Assembly: GCF_002872075.1 (NCBI RefSeq)
Contig: NZ_PGGU01000009.1
Location: forward strand, 1 to 64,000
DNA: 64,000 nt
Direction of reading: 5' to 3'
Source of the DNA: Microbacterium aurantiacum
Lineage (GTDB): Bacteria > Actinomycetota > Actinomycetes > Actinomycetales > Microbacteriaceae
Below are positions 35,035 through 44,632 of this stretch, piece by piece. Made by a program: the position numbers and the translations under genes. The first letter of the stretch is position 1; each line of letters opens with the position of its first letter. The notes under the pieces are model-generated. The model made no database searches and was not told the origin of the DNA. It worked only from the letters and a program-made list of their open reading frames with translations.

Positions 35035-37038
35035 ATGAGCACTGCGACCAACGTCGAGGCGACAGCAGTCAACACGATCGAATGGCTCGCAGCGGGGTCG
35101 ACGACGATCGTCGTGCCGGTGTATCAGAGGCAGTACCGCTGGGATATCGGCGGCTGTGAGCAGCTGCTCACGGACATCCGTGCCGTCGCCCGCGAAGACG
35201 AAGCCCATCGTCATTTCATCGGCTCCATCCTCTCCGCGGAGAGTCCTGCCGACGCAGCCGCAGATCTCGTGCTCATCGACGGCCAGCAGCGCATCACCAC
35301 CCTGATGCTCCTGGTCGCAGCCCTCCACCACTCGATCAAGGACACCGACCCGGCGCTGGCGGCCGAGCTCGAGCGAGTACTGGTCCGCCAGGACGATCCC
35401 TCGCGCACCAAGCTGCGCCCGCATGATGCGTGGGCCGAGCTGTACGAGTCTGTGGTGCTGGAGCGCCGGGGCGACACGGACCGGGAGTCGCGCTTCGACG
35501 ACAACTACGCCTTCTTCCGCAGCCAGGTGCATGTCGAGGACGTGCCGCAGATCTGGCGCGGACTGCAGAAGCTCGAGCATGTCTCGATCACCCTGGGCGC
35601 GGCCGCGAACGCTCAGCAGATCTTCGAGAGCCTGAACTCCACCGGGGAGCCTCTGCGCGACCACGAGCTCATCCACAACTACATCCTGATGGGGCTCACG
35701 CACGCGGAGCAGCTCGATGTCGAGGCACGTTTCTGGCTGCCGATCGAGCAGCACACCGGCCAGGCGATCGGGGCGTTCTGGCGGCACTACCTGGTGATGA
35801 CCACAGGGCGAGAGCTCGCCGCGAACGGCGAGCACGGCGTGTACAGCGCATTCCGGCAGTCGTTCCCCCGCGTCGATGTCGAGCACCTTCAGGCGGACGC
35901 CGCGATCTGGCGTCACTATGCGGAGATCTACGGCATCCTCCTCGACCCTTCACAGGAGAGCGATGCCGAGATCGCTCGCCAGCTGCGGTACGTGAACACG
36001 TTCGGCCGAGCCGGTTATCCGCTGGTGATGAAGGTGTACAGCGACTATGCGCGCGGAATCGTCGGCCGAGACGAGCTCATCCGGGTCCTGGAGTGGATCC
36101 AGGCGCTTTACCTGCGACGGACCCTGGTCAACCTGCCCAACGAACGCCTCATCGCGCGGCTGTGCCGTGCACGCAGCGAGGGGCACGAATCCCTGGTCCG
36201 CGCGTTCGCTCGGATCACGCCTTCGGACGAGCGGGTGAGCGCCGTGCTCAAGTACAGCGAGCTCCCCTACGCGGAGTATGTGCTGGGGCGACTCGAAGGC
36301 GTCGATGATCCTTCCGACCTCGATGTCGAGCACATCGTCCCAGCGGCTCCGGGCGATACTTGGTCGGGTGACGACCTCCGCCGGTGGAGCGAGTTCACCG
36401 ACGACGAGCAGAACAGCCATCGTGCACTCGCGCCGACGCTCGGGAACCTCACGCTCCTCGAGCCGTCGCTCGCCCAGCGGGTGTTCGGAGCCCCGTATCC
36501 CGTCAAACGAGCCGAAGCCTACGCTCGCAGTTCGGTGCCCGCCACACGCGAACTCGAAGAGGTCACGTCGTGGGGCACGGCGGCGATCACGCAGCGAACC
36601 GTGCGGCTCACCGCCGACCTGCTGCGGATCTGGGCGCGTCCGGCGCTGCCCGAGATCGACGACGACGGCCTGACCCCGATCCTGGATGCCGTGCGCCGAC
36701 GCGGGTGGCCCGCCGGCTGGGACCGGGAGTTCGAGTACATCGAGTATCGCGGCGAACGGTGGGAGGTCTTCGACGTCAGGCACCTCTTCAACCGGGTGTT
36801 TCGTCGTGCCTGGACGGACACGAGGGAAGCGGCAGTTTCGTACTGCGCGAACCACGGCGGGCCGATCTACGGCGAGATGGCCTGGAAGGGCCAGTGGGAC
36901 GAGCTCGACGAATCGCACTTCCTCTACATGGGCTGGGACTCCAACTACATGATGAACGCCGTGCAGGGAGTGCTCGAGGAATCCGGGATCGCCACCGAGG
37001 TGTTCGTGAAGTACTCCTACATCGCCGGGGTGATGTAG
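35035..37038 (+). CDS. single-chain DUF262-DUF1524 protein, candidate type IV restriction endonuclease (GmrSD/BrxU-like)
   Basis: 667 residues. The N-terminal DUF262 (GmrS-like, ParB-fold nucleotide-binding) region shows VPVYQRQYRW (27-36) and IDGQQRITTL (81-90), then FESLNSTGEPL. The DUF1524 (GmrD-like His-Me finger nuclease) region shows DVEHIVPAA with H433 and P436, then LGNLTLLE with N471. Residues ~560-667 form an extra C-terminal part I do not recognise (FRRAWTD, MGWDSNYMMNAV). GmrSD and BrxU cut phage DNA carrying modified cytosines, so an anti-phage role is inferred. It is a lone gene, with a TAGACT -10 at 34971-34976 and no methyltransferase or other defence gene nearby. Confidence 0.88.
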   Translation: MSTATNVEATAVNTIEWLAAGSTTIVVPVYQRQYRWDIGGCEQLLTDIRAVAREDEAHRHFIGSILSAESPADAAADLVLIDGQQRITTLMLLVAALHHSIKDTDPALAAELERVLVRQDDPSRTKLRPHDAWAELYESVVLERRGDTDRESRFDDNYAFFRSQVHVEDVPQIWRGLQKLEHVSITLGAAANAQQIFESLNSTGEPLRDHELIHNYILMGLTHAEQLDVEARFWLPIEQHTGQAIGAFWRHYLVMTTGRELAANGEHGVYSAFRQSFPRVDVEHLQADAAIWRHYAEIYGILLDPSQESDAEIARQLRYVNTFGRAGYPLVMKVYSDYARGIVGRDELIRVLEWIQALYLRRTLVNLPNERLIARLCRARSEGHESLVRAFARITPSDERVSAVLKYSELPYAEYVLGRLEGVDDPSDLDVEHIVPAAPGDTWSGDDLRRWSEFTDDEQNSHRALAPTLGNLTLLEPSLAQRVFGAPYPVKRAEAYARSSVPATRELEEVTSWGTAAITQRTVRLTADLLRIWARPALPEIDDDGLTPILDAVRRRGWPAGWDREFEYIEYRGERWEVFDVRHLFNRVFRRAWTDTREAAVSYCANHGGPIYGEMAWKGQWDELDESHFLYMGWDSNYMMNAVQGVLEESGIATEVFVKYSYIAGVM

Positions 37039-37083
37039 CCCCTTCGACGGACCGCAGCACACACCGGACGATAGGCTCGAACG

Positions 37084-38331
37084 GTGAGCACCGTTGTCCG
37101 TCGCATCCTGGATCTGACCGTAGAAGAGCACACGCTCACCGTTCCCCTGGTCTGGTCAGATCCGTCCGACACCCGCACGATCGACGTCTTCGCTGCCGTG
37201 GTGTCCCGCGAGGGCGGCGAGGGTCTCCCCCACCTGGTGTTCCTCCAGGGCGGCCCGGGGTTCGAGGCGCCTCGCGCCTTCCGCTCGTCGACGTCTCCGG
37301 CGTGGCTCGATGAGGCTCTCGCGCACTACCGAGTCGTGCTGCTGGATCAGCGCGGCACCGGCCGCTCGACCCCTGTCGGCGATGCCGACCTCGAACGCGG
37401 AAGCTCGGCCGTCTCCGAGTACCTCACCCATCTGCGCGCGGACTCGATCGTGCGCGACTGCGAGGCGATGCGCGAGCATCTGGGAACTGCCACCTGGAAC
37501 GTCCTGGGCCAGTCCTTCGGAGGATTCACGACCCTCGCCTACCTCTCCACAGATGCCTCATCCCTCGATCACGTCTTCATCACCGGCGGCCTCAGCACCG
37601 TCGACCGCCACCCCGACGACGTCTACGCCCTCTGCTACGGCAAGATGCGCGCGGCATCGGAGCGGTACTACCGGCGCTTTCCCGAGCATCGCGATGCGAT
37701 GGCCCGGCTGGTCGACCTGGCGGATGCCGGGCGGATCGCCCTCCCTGACGGCGAGATCGTGTCGGTGTCGCGTCTGCGTTCGATCGGCTCGGCGCTGGGA
37801 ACCAACGAGGGCTGGCAGACGCTGTGGTCGCTGCTCGAACTCGACCCGGCATCGAACGCGTTCCGTCACGATCTGATGCACGCGATGCCCTACAGCGGCC
37901 GCAACCCCCTCTACTTCGCGTTCCATGAATCCAGCTACGCGAGCGGCCATGCCACCCGCTGGTCCGCGGAGCGCACCGAGCCGGAAGACTTCGCCGCCGA
38001 TCCGACGCTGTTCACCGGCGAGCACATCCGCCGTGAATGGACCGAGACCGTACCGGCGTTCCAGCCGTGGCGAGAGGTCGCCCTGGAACTCGCCGAGTTC
38101 GAGTGGCCCCGTGTGTACGACGCCGAAGCCATCGCGGCCTCCGGCGCTGTCGGCGCGGCTGCCGTGTATGCGAACGACGTGTACGTGCCGATGGAGTACT
38201 CGCTCGAGACCGCCAGCCTGCTTCCCGGCGTGGAGTTGTGGGTGACCAGCGAACACGAGCACAACGGCCTGCGGTCGGGTCCCGTGCTCTCGCGTCTCAT
38301 CGATCTCGCGCACGACCGGCGCATCCGCTGA
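37084..38331 (+). CDS. alpha/beta hydrolase, proline iminopeptidase-like
   Basis: 415 residues from GTG 37084. QGGPG (55-59), DQRGTGRS (88-95) and the nucleophile elbow GQSFGG with S144 are the signatures of the prolyl aminopeptidase (S33) family. It would release N-terminal proline from peptides in the cytoplasm; no signal peptide is seen. TAGGCT (37072-37077) ends six bases before the start and there is no ribosome binding site, so it is probably leaderless. Confidence 0.9.
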   Translation: MSTVVRRILDLTVEEHTLTVPLVWSDPSDTRTIDVFAAVVSREGGEGLPHLVFLQGGPGFEAPRAFRSSTSPAWLDEALAHYRVVLLDQRGTGRSTPVGDADLERGSSAVSEYLTHLRADSIVRDCEAMREHLGTATWNVLGQSFGGFTTLAYLSTDASSLDHVFITGGLSTVDRHPDDVYALCYGKMRAASERYYRRFPEHRDAMARLVDLADAGRIALPDGEIVSVSRLRSIGSALGTNEGWQTLWSLLELDPASNAFRHDLMHAMPYSGRNPLYFAFHESSYASGHATRWSAERTEPEDFAADPTLFTGEHIRREWTETVPAFQPWREVALELAEFEWPRVYDAEAIAASGAVGAAAVYANDVYVPMEYSLETASLLPGVELWVTSEHEHNGLRSGPVLSRLIDLAHDRRIR

Positions 38332-38334
38332 CGG

Positions 38335-38352
38335 ATCCCCCGTCAGGGGGAT
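38335..38352. terminator. hairpin after the peptidase gene
   Basis: ATCCCCC (38335-38341) and GGGGGAT (38346-38352) are perfect arms around GTCA, immediately after the stop. It may be a terminator; there is no T tract, and an operator for the next gene is also possible. Confidence 0.4.
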
Positions 38353-38386
38353 GCCGCGCCATGCACAGCCCGCCTACGCTGGACTC

Positions 38387-38668
38387 ATGAAGGACGTCAT
38401 GGGGTGGTTCTACGTCGCCGTGGTCGCCGGCATGGGGCCCGGTCTGATCCTGTTCGCCATCGTTCGCGGCCTCTCGAAGAAGTCCGTGGAGGAGAAGTAC
38501 GACGGCACGGGCGGCGGATTCGGCGGCTCCTTCGACGCGATCTGGATGCCGTCCGCCTACGAGGCCGGCATGGAACGCGACCGCCAGACGAAGCGAACGG
38601 CTCCCGCGCCTTCTCCGGGCGATCCTCCGAGCAGGATCGACGGCGGCCGCATCACGCTCGACATCTGA
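38387..38668 (+). CDS. small single-pass membrane protein
   Basis: 93 residues. One N-terminal membrane helix (about residues 5-25, WFYVAVVAGMGPGLILFAIV) is followed by a soluble tail with GTGGGFGGSFDAIWMPS. The function is unknown. TACGCT (38375-38380) ends six bases before ATG 38387, so it is probably leaderless. A terminator shared with the convergent rpmE gene follows. Confidence 0.75.
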   Translation: MKDVMGWFYVAVVAGMGPGLILFAIVRGLSKKSVEEKYDGTGGGFGGSFDAIWMPSAYEAGMERDRQTKRTAPAPSPGDPPSRIDGGRITLDI

Positions 38669-38681
38669 CGCCGCACGCGAA

Positions 38682-38715
38682 GAAGGCCCCGTACTCCGGG
38701 GAGCACGGGGCCTTC
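38682..38715. terminator. bidirectional terminator
   Basis: GAAGGCCCCGT (38682-38692) pairs with ACGGGGCCTTC (38705-38715), with an inner CTCC/GGAG pairing, between the small membrane protein gene and rpmE. Confidence 0.87.
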
Positions 38716-38725
38716 ACGGCGGTCG

Positions 38726-38980
38726 TTACTTGGAGCCGCCGAAGCCCTTGAAGCGCTGGTTGAACTTCTCGACGCGACCGGCCGAGTCCATGATGCGCTG
38801 CTTGCCCGTGTAGAACGGGTGCGAAGCCGAGGAGATCTCGACGTCGATGACGGGGTAGACCACGCCATCGAGCTCGATGGTCTTGTCACCGGACACGGTG
38901 GAGCGGGTGAGGAACGTCTCGCCCGAACCGAGGTCGCGGAACACGACTGCCTGGTAGTCGGGGTGAATGTCAGTCTTCAT
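38726..38980 (-). CDS. rpmE2: ribosomal protein L31, type B (zinc-independent)
   Basis: 84 residues, opening [17 protein letters not shown], with no cysteines, so it is the C-minus type B form that does not bind zinc. In many bacteria this paralogue is induced by zinc limitation, but I see no clear Zur box in the 90-base upstream region. It is a component of the large ribosomal subunit. Confidence 0.95.
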   Translation of the reverse strand: MKTDIHPDYQAVVFRDLGSGETFLTRSTVSGDKTIELDGVVYPVIDVEISSASHPFYTGKQRIMDSAGRVEKFNQRFKGFGGSK

Positions 38981-39070
38981 GGGATTCCTTACTTGGTGCC
39001 CTGGATTGTGCCAGGGCGCGGGAAGTCTGCGGTGCGGAAGCACCAAGGTTCGAGTCTAGCAGACGGCGGA

Positions 39071-39856
39071 TCAGGAGACCGCGCGCGCGGAGTAGCGGCC
39101 GTCCTCGCTGCTGAGCGCGATCGGCATGCCGAAGGTCTCGCTCAGCGACTCGGCGGTGAGGGTCTCGGCGATGGGCCCGGCGGAGACGACCTGACCGTCG
39201 CGAATCAGCATCACATGCGTGAAGCCGACCGGAATCTCCTCGACGTGGTGCGTGACCATCAGCATCGCGGGCGTGGTCGGCGAGGAGGCGTAGCCGCTGA
39301 GCAGGGCCAGCAGCTCCTCGCGCGACCCCAGGTCGAGCGACGCCGTGGGCTCATCGAGGAGCAGAAGCTCCGGATCGGTCATCACCGCGCGTGCGATCTG
39401 CACGCGCTTCTGCTCGCCGTCGCTCAGCGTGCCGAAGGTGCGGTCGGCGAGATGCTCGAGCCGCCAGTCTCCGAGCACTCGCAGCGCGCGGCGTTCGTCG
39501 ATGTCCTCGTAGTTCTCGTTCCAGCGCCCGAGCACCGAGTAGGCGGCGGTGAGGACGGCGTTGAGCACCGTCTCATCGCGGGGCACGCGCTTCGCCATGG
39601 CCGAGGAGGCGAAGCCGATGCGCGGACGCACCTCGAACACGTCGGTGCGGCCGAGGGTCTCCCCCAGTACCGTCACCGTTCCGGAGGTCGGATGCATGAG
39701 AGTGTCGGCCAGCTGCAGCAGCGTGGTCTTACCAGCCCCGTTCGGTCCGAGGATCACCCATCGCTGATCGTCGGAGACCTGCCAGGTCACGTGATCGATG
39801 ATGTTGCGCCCTTCGCGGCGCACGACGACGTCGGTGAATTCCAGAGCGATCGGCAT
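39071..39856 (-). CDS. ABC transporter ATP-binding protein (ModF/YlmA-like)
   Basis: 261 residues. Walker A is GPNGAGKTT (37-45), the signature is LSDGEQKRVQIARA and Walker B is LLLLDEPTASLD, followed by the H-loop MVTHHVEEIP. No permease gene is adjacent, so its partner is unknown; soluble ABC proteins of this type have been linked to stress responses. TAGGCT (39868-39863) ends six bases before ATG 39856, placing its promoter against the glgA stop. Confidence 0.87.
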   Translation of the reverse strand: MPIALEFTDVVVRREGRNIIDHVTWQVSDDQRWVILGPNGAGKTTLLQLADTLMHPTSGTVTVLGETLGRTDVFEVRPRIGFASSAMAKRVPRDETVLNAVLTAAYSVLGRWNENYEDIDERRALRVLGDWRLEHLADRTFGTLSDGEQKRVQIARAVMTDPELLLLDEPTASLDLGSREELLALLSGYASSPTTPAMLMVTHHVEEIPVGFTHVMLIRDGQVVSAGPIAETLTAESLSETFGMPIALSSEDGRYSARAVS

Positions 39857-39873
39857 GCCTCCAGCCTATCGGC

Positions 39874-41058
39874 TCAGGACGAGAGCTCCGCGTAGAGCGC
39901 GCGCGTGGTGTCGGCGATCGCCGCCCAGCTGAAGTCCGCCCTGGCACGCTCGCGCCCGGCTTCGCCGTACGCCTTCGCGCGCTCGGGATCGGAGACGACT
40001 TCGGTCAGAACCGCCGCGAGGTCCGAGATGTAGCGCTCCGGATCGACAGGGGTTCCGGTGCCGTCCTGAACCTGCTCGATCGGCACCAGACGCCCGGTGA
40101 CGCCGTCTGCGACGACCTCGGGAATGCCGCCGGTCGCCGTCCCGACGACGGCCGCTCCGCATGCCATCGCCTCGAGGTTGACGATCCCCAGCGGCTCGTA
40201 CACCGAGGGGCAGACGAAGGTGGTCGCCGCGGTGAGGATCGCGGAGAGCTGCTCGCGGGGCAGCATCTTCTCGATCCAGATGACGCCGTCGCGGGTCTCC
40301 TGCAGCAGCCGGACGCCCTCCTGCACCTCCGCCATGATCTCCGGAGTGTCCGGCGCGCCGGCGCAGAGGACGAGCTGAACCTCCGGCGGCAGGCGCCGCG
40401 CCGCCTGCAGCAGATACGGCAGGCCCTTCTGACGGGTGATGCGTCCGACGAAGACCACCGAAGGGCGATTCGCATCCATGCCCACGCTCTGCAGGAATTC
40501 GGCATCCTGAACGGGATGCCAGCGCTCGACGTCGATGCCGTTGTGGATCACGCGCACCCGGGCCGGATCCACGTTCGGGTAGCTGCGCAGGATGTCGGCC
40601 CGCATGCCCGCACTCACCGCGATCACCGCAGCCGCATTCTCGTACGCCAGCTTCTCGATGCCGCTGGACACGGCATAGCCGCCACCGAGCTGCTCCGCCT
40701 TCCAGGGCCGGAGCGGCTCCAGGCTGTGAGCCGTCAGCACGTGCGGGATGCCGTGCAGCTGAGATGCCAGGTGGCCGGCGAAGTTCGCGTACCAGGTGTG
40801 ACTGTGCACGACATCAGCACCGCTGATCGCCGAGACGATCTCGAGATCGGTGCCGATGGTCTGCAAAGCGGCATTCGCATCCGTCAGTCCCACAGGCGTT
40901 CGATAGGAATACGTGTCCGGCTCGTCACGCGGCTCGCCGAAGGCGCGGACCCGCACTTCGATGCTCTCGCGCAGCGCTGAGACGAGCTCCGCGACGTGCA
41001 CCCCGGCACCGCCGTATATCGCCGGCGGATACTCCTTGGTGATCATCTCAACTCGCAT
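39874..41058 (-). CDS. glgA: glycogen synthase / alpha-glucosyltransferase, GT4 actinobacterial type
   Basis: 394 residues with two Rossmann halves of a GT-B enzyme: KEYPPAIYGGAGVHV at the acceptor side, HNGIDVERW and FVGRITRQKGLPYLLQAA in the middle, and EPLGIVNLEAMACG as the donor-binding EX7E motif. It extends alpha-1,4-glucan or makes maltose-1-phosphate (mycobacterial GlgM homologue) from the ADP-glucose supplied by the divergent glgC. TAGCGT (41070-41065) ends six bases before ATG 41058. Confidence 0.93.
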   Translation of the reverse strand: MRVEMITKEYPPAIYGGAGVHVAELVSALRESIEVRVRAFGEPRDEPDTYSYRTPVGLTDANAALQTIGTDLEIVSAISGADVVHSHTWYANFAGHLASQLHGIPHVLTAHSLEPLRPWKAEQLGGGYAVSSGIEKLAYENAAAVIAVSAGMRADILRSYPNVDPARVRVIHNGIDVERWHPVQDAEFLQSVGMDANRPSVVFVGRITRQKGLPYLLQAARRLPPEVQLVLCAGAPDTPEIMAEVQEGVRLLQETRDGVIWIEKMLPREQLSAILTAATTFVCPSVYEPLGIVNLEAMACGAAVVGTATGGIPEVVADGVTGRLVPIEQVQDGTGTPVDPERYISDLAAVLTEVVSDPERAKAYGEAGRERARADFSWAAIADTTRALYAELSS

Positions 41059-41064
41059 GTTCGA

Positions 41065-41098
41065 ACGCTAGTACACGACGGGTTTCGCCCTCTAGGGT
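41065..41098. promoter_or_regulatory. divergent leaderless promoters of glgA and glgC
   Basis: TAGCGT on the minus strand (41070-41065) and TAGGGT on the plus strand (41093-41098) each end six bases before their start codons (41058 and 41105). The 46-base gap leaves only about 22 bases between the two -10 boxes. Confidence 0.55.
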
Positions 41099-41104
41099 GG
41101 AGCC

Positions 41105-42349
41105 ATGTCCGCTCCAAAGAAGGTCTTCGGGATCATCCTCGCCGGTGGCGAGGGCAAGCGCCTCATGCCACTGACGGCCGATCGCGCCAAGCCGGCCGTT
41201 CCGTTCGGCGGACAGTACCGGTTGATCGATTTCGCGATCTCGAATCTCATAAACTCCGGGCTGCGCCAGGTCGTCGTGCTCACGCAGTACAAGTCCCACA
41301 GCCTCGACCGTCATATCTCGCAGACGTGGCGGATGTCCGCCCTCCTGGACTCGTATGTGGCCTCGGTGCCGGCACAGCAGCGACTCGGGAAGCGCTGGTT
41401 CTCGGGATCGGCTGATGCGATTCTTCAGAGCCTCAATCTCATCAGCGACGAGAAGCCCGACATCGTGGTCGTGATCGGCGCCGACCACGTGTACCGGATG
41501 GATTTCCGTCAGATGCTCGACGCGCACATCGAATCGGGTGCGAAGGCGACGGTCGCCGGCATCCGGCAGCCGCTCGCCATGGCGAACCAGTTCGGCGTGA
41601 TCGACACCGACCCCGAGGATGCGGGGCGCATCAAGCGGTTCCTCGAGAAGCCCTCGGATGCCGAGGGTCTTCCGGACTCGCCGCACGAGGTGCTCGCATC
41701 GATGGGAAACTACATCTTCGACGCCGATGCGCTCATCGAGGCCGTCGAGGTCGACGGCGAATCGCCGACGTCCGGTCACGACATGGGCGGCGACATCGTC
41801 CCCTACTTCGTGGACCGAGGCGAAGCCGGGTTCTACGACATGAAGCAGAACGACGTTCCCGGTTCCTCGCCGCGTGATCGCTCCTACTGGCGCGACGTGG
41901 GCACCATCGATTCGTTCTTCGACGCCCATATGGATCTGATCTCCACGCTGCCGATCTTCAACCTCTACAACATGGACTGGCCGATCCACTCGCAGGCGGT
42001 CAACTCACCGCCGGCGAAGTTCGTCCGCGACTCCGTGGGGCGCATCGGCAACGCGATCGATTCGATCGTGTCGCTCGGGTCGGTGCTCTCCGGCACTCAC
42101 CTCGAGCGCAGTGTCGTCGGGCCGTGGACCCTCGCCGGCGGAGGGTCGACCATCACCGACTCCGTCGTCTTCGATCACGTGCGGGTCGGGTCGGGATCGC
42201 GGGTGCACAGGGCGATCCTCGACAAGAACGTCGTGCTCGCCGACGGTGCGACCGTCGGCGTGGATCGCGAGCGGGATCTGGCTCGAGGGTTCACGATCAC
42301 CGATTCCGGGATCACCGTGGTGGGCAAGGGCGTCTTCATCGAACGCTGA
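41105..42349 (+). CDS. glgC: glucose-1-phosphate adenylyltransferase
   Basis: 414 residues. The nucleotidyltransferase motif [24 protein letters not shown] is split at residues ~14-36. GADHVYRMD and FLEKPSD are the further substrate sites, and a C-terminal left-handed beta-helix domain is present. It makes ADP-glucose, the donor for the glycogen synthase encoded divergently. It is typically allosterically regulated. Confidence 0.97.
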   Translation: MSAPKKVFGIILAGGEGKRLMPLTADRAKPAVPFGGQYRLIDFAISNLINSGLRQVVVLTQYKSHSLDRHISQTWRMSALLDSYVASVPAQQRLGKRWFSGSADAILQSLNLISDEKPDIVVVIGADHVYRMDFRQMLDAHIESGAKATVAGIRQPLAMANQFGVIDTDPEDAGRIKRFLEKPSDAEGLPDSPHEVLASMGNYIFDADALIEAVEVDGESPTSGHDMGGDIVPYFVDRGEAGFYDMKQNDVPGSSPRDRSYWRDVGTIDSFFDAHMDLISTLPIFNLYNMDWPIHSQAVNSPPAKFVRDSVGRIGNAIDSIVSLGSVLSGTHLERSVVGPWTLAGGGSTITDSVVFDHVRVGSGSRVHRAILDKNVVLADGATVGVDRERDLARGFTITDSGITVVGKGVFIER

Positions 42350-42380
42350 GCCGGGTTCCGTTGCCGCTACGCTCGATCGG

Positions 42381-43016
42381 GTGACCTCCGCGCGCTTCCT
42401 CGTCGTCCTCGATGCCGATTCCACCCTCATCCGCAACGAGGTGATCGAGCTCCTCGCCGATGAGGCTGGCCGCGGGGCCGAGGTGCAGGCGGCGACCGAA
42501 GCCGCGATGCGCGGTGAGGTCGACTTCGCCGAGAGCCTGAGGTCCCGGGTCTCGGCACTCCGCGGGGTTCCCGTCGAGGCGTTCGCGCGCGTGCTCACGC
42601 GCATCGAGCCGACACCCGGGGTACGCGAACTGACCGCGGCCGTGCACGAGCGCGGCGGCGTGGTCGGCGTCGTGTCGGGCGGATTCCACGAGATCCTCGA
42701 TCACGTCGCGCCGTCGCTCGGCGTGGACCGCTGGCGCGCGAACCGGTTGGGTGTCGCCGATGGCGCGCTGACGGGCATGGTCGACGGCGACATCGTGGAT
42801 GCAGCGGTCAAGGCCACCGCGCTGCAGGAATGGGCTGCGGAGCTGGGTGTCGCGCCACACGCAACGGTGGCCATCGGCGACGGGGCGAACGACCTGCAGA
42901 TGATGGCCGTCGCGGGCCTGGGTATCGCCTTCAACGCGAAGCCGGCAGTTCGCGCAGCCGCCAACCTGGTCATCCGGGACCAGGACCTCTCCGAGATCAT
43001 CTCGCTCCTGCCTTAG
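42381..43016 (+). CDS. serB: phosphoserine phosphatase
   Basis: 211 residues from GTG 42381. The HAD nucleophile motif is DADST (D11, D13), and the loop-4 motif is GDGANDLQM. VVSGGFHEI between them is typical of SerB. There is no N-terminal ACT domain, so it is the minimal catalytic form. It produces serine from phosphoserine. TACGCT (42368-42373) ends seven bases before the start, so it is probably a separate leaderless unit although glgC ends only 31 bases upstream. Confidence 0.93.
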   Translation: MTSARFLVVLDADSTLIRNEVIELLADEAGRGAEVQAATEAAMRGEVDFAESLRSRVSALRGVPVEAFARVLTRIEPTPGVRELTAAVHERGGVVGVVSGGFHEILDHVAPSLGVDRWRANRLGVADGALTGMVDGDIVDAAVKATALQEWAAELGVAPHATVAIGDGANDLQMMAVAGLGIAFNAKPAVRAAANLVIRDQDLSEIISLLP

Positions 43017-43049
43017 CGGATGTCCGAACCTCAGGGTAGCGTCGCGGCC

Positions 43050-43745
43050 ATGAACCTCATCCTCATCCCCGGTCTCTGGCTCGACGCATCCAGCTGGAAC
43101 GACGTCATCCCCGATCTCGAGCGTGCGGGCCACCGCGTGCATGCGCTCACGATGCCGGGTCTCGGAGCACCCGCATCCGAGTCTGCCGACATCGGGATCC
43201 GCGATTGGGTGGAGACAGCGGTCGGCGCGATCGACGGCGTGACCGGTCCGGTCGTCGTCGTGGGCCACAGCGGGGGCGGCAACGTCGCCTGGGGCGCCGT
43301 CGATGCCCGACCGGAGCGAGTCGCACGGGTCGTGTTCGTCGACACGGTGCCGCCACCGGCGGGCTCTGGCATCAGCGAGTTCGAGGTCGTCGACGGTGTC
43401 ATCCCGTTCCCGGGCTGGGACTTCTTCCCGGACGAGGATGTCGAGGACCTCGACGAGGCGACCCGCGCGCGTACCGCTCCCCTGACCCGGAGCGTGCCGG
43501 CGCGTGTGCCGACCGATCCGATCGAACTCGGCAACCCGTCGCGTTTCACCGTGCCGGTGACGCTGCTCATGGGCAGCCTCGATCGGGAGACCCTGGAGTC
43601 GGAGCTCGACAACTGGGGGCCGTACGGCGAAGAGTTCCGTGCCATCGAGAGCGCAGATGTCGTGCGCATCGATTCCGGCCACTGGCCTCAGTTCTCGACG
43701 CCCGAGCGGCTCGCCCGGCTGATCATCGCTGCGCTTGCCGGCTGA
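43050..43745 (+). CDS. alpha/beta hydrolase
   Basis: 231 residues. The nucleophile elbow is GHSGGG with S74, and the late histidine lies in DSGHWPQFST. It belongs to the small esterase-like alpha/beta hydrolases; the substrate is unknown. TAGCGT (43037-43042) ends seven bases before ATG 43050, again suggesting leaderless transcription independent of serB. Confidence 0.87.
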   Translation: MNLILIPGLWLDASSWNDVIPDLERAGHRVHALTMPGLGAPASESADIGIRDWVETAVGAIDGVTGPVVVVGHSGGGNVAWGAVDARPERVARVVFVDTVPPPAGSGISEFEVVDGVIPFPGWDFFPDEDVEDLDEATRARTAPLTRSVPARVPTDPIELGNPSRFTVPVTLLMGSLDRETLESELDNWGPYGEEFRAIESADVVRIDSGHWPQFSTPERLARLIIAALAG

Positions 43746-43781
43746 GTCGCTCTGTGCCGGCCCTGCGGGATGACCCTGGGC

Positions 43782-44492
43782 TCAGTGGCCCATCCCGAGG
43801 CCGCCGTCCACCGGGATGACCGCACCCGAGATGTAACCGGCGTCGTCGCCTGCGAGCCATGTGACGACGCCGGCCACCTCATCCGGTGTCGCGAAGCGGC
43901 CGGCCGGAATGCTCGCCTTGTACTGCTTCTGCGTCTCCTCCGGGAGCTCCGCTGTCATGTCCGTCTCGATGAATCCCGGCGCCACGACGTTGGCCGTGAT
44001 TCCTCGGCCACCGAGCTCGCGGGTGAGCGAGCGGGCGAAGCCCACGAGAGCGCTCTTCGAGGCGGAGTAGTTCACCTGACCGGCGGAGCCGTAGAGCCCC
44101 ACGACGCTGGAGATCAGGATGACCCGGCCGAAGCGCGCGCGGAGCATCCCCTTGGATGCGCGCTTGACGACGCGGAACGTGCCGCCGAGGTTCGTCGCCA
44201 CGACGCTGTCGAAGTCGTCCTCGCTCATCCGCAGCAGGAGTGTGTCCTTGGTGATCCCGGCGTTCGCCACGACGATCTCCACCGGCCCCAGCTTCTGCTC
44301 GACCTCGGTGAACGCGGCATCGAGGGCGGCGGCATCCGTGACGTCCGCCCGCACCGTGAGCGTGCCCTCCGGACCCTCGCCGCTGCGTGCCGTGACGGCG
44401 ACGCGGTATCCGTCGCGTACGAATCGCTCGGCGATCGCCCGGCCGATGCCGCGGTTGCCTCCGGTGACGAGGACGACGCGCTGAGCACTCAT
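43782..44492 (-). CDS. fabG: 3-oxoacyl-ACP reductase (FabG-like SDR)
   Basis: 236 residues from ATG 44492, with AGGAG eight bases upstream. It shows GGNRGIG (11-17), S129, Y142 and K146, the NNAG-type VANAGI, and the FabG-typical GITANVVAPGFIETDMT. It most likely performs the NADPH-dependent reduction step of fatty acid elongation, complementing the fab operon at 27-31 kb, although SDR paralogues can have other substrates. Confidence 0.88.
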   Translation of the reverse strand: MSAQRVVLVTGGNRGIGRAIAERFVRDGYRVAVTARSGEGPEGTLTVRADVTDAAALDAAFTEVEQKLGPVEIVVANAGITKDTLLLRMSEDDFDSVVATNLGGTFRVVKRASKGMLRARFGRVILISSVVGLYGSAGQVNYSASKSALVGFARSLTRELGGRGITANVVAPGFIETDMTAELPEETQKQYKASIPAGRFATPDEVAGVVTWLAGDDAGYISGAVIPVDGGLGMGH

Positions 44493-44581
44493 GTTCCCAC
44501 TCCTGATCTGGCTGCAGCTTCGGGGCGGCCGAGCCGACATCGATCCTACCGAGGATGGCCCCGTGATCGTCTGCGCGACGT

Positions 44582-44610
44582 TTGACAGATCCCCGCGCTG
44601 CTGAAACGCT
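44582..44610 (+). promoter_or_regulatory. sigma-70-type promoter for the DUF4190 gene
   Basis: TTGACA (44582-44587) is followed after 17 bases by AACGCT (44605-44610). This places the start of transcription about 15 bases before the AAAGG ribosome binding site region of the gene at 44633. Confidence 0.45.
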
Positions 44611-44632
44611 GTGCAGGACGAAAGGCATCAGC

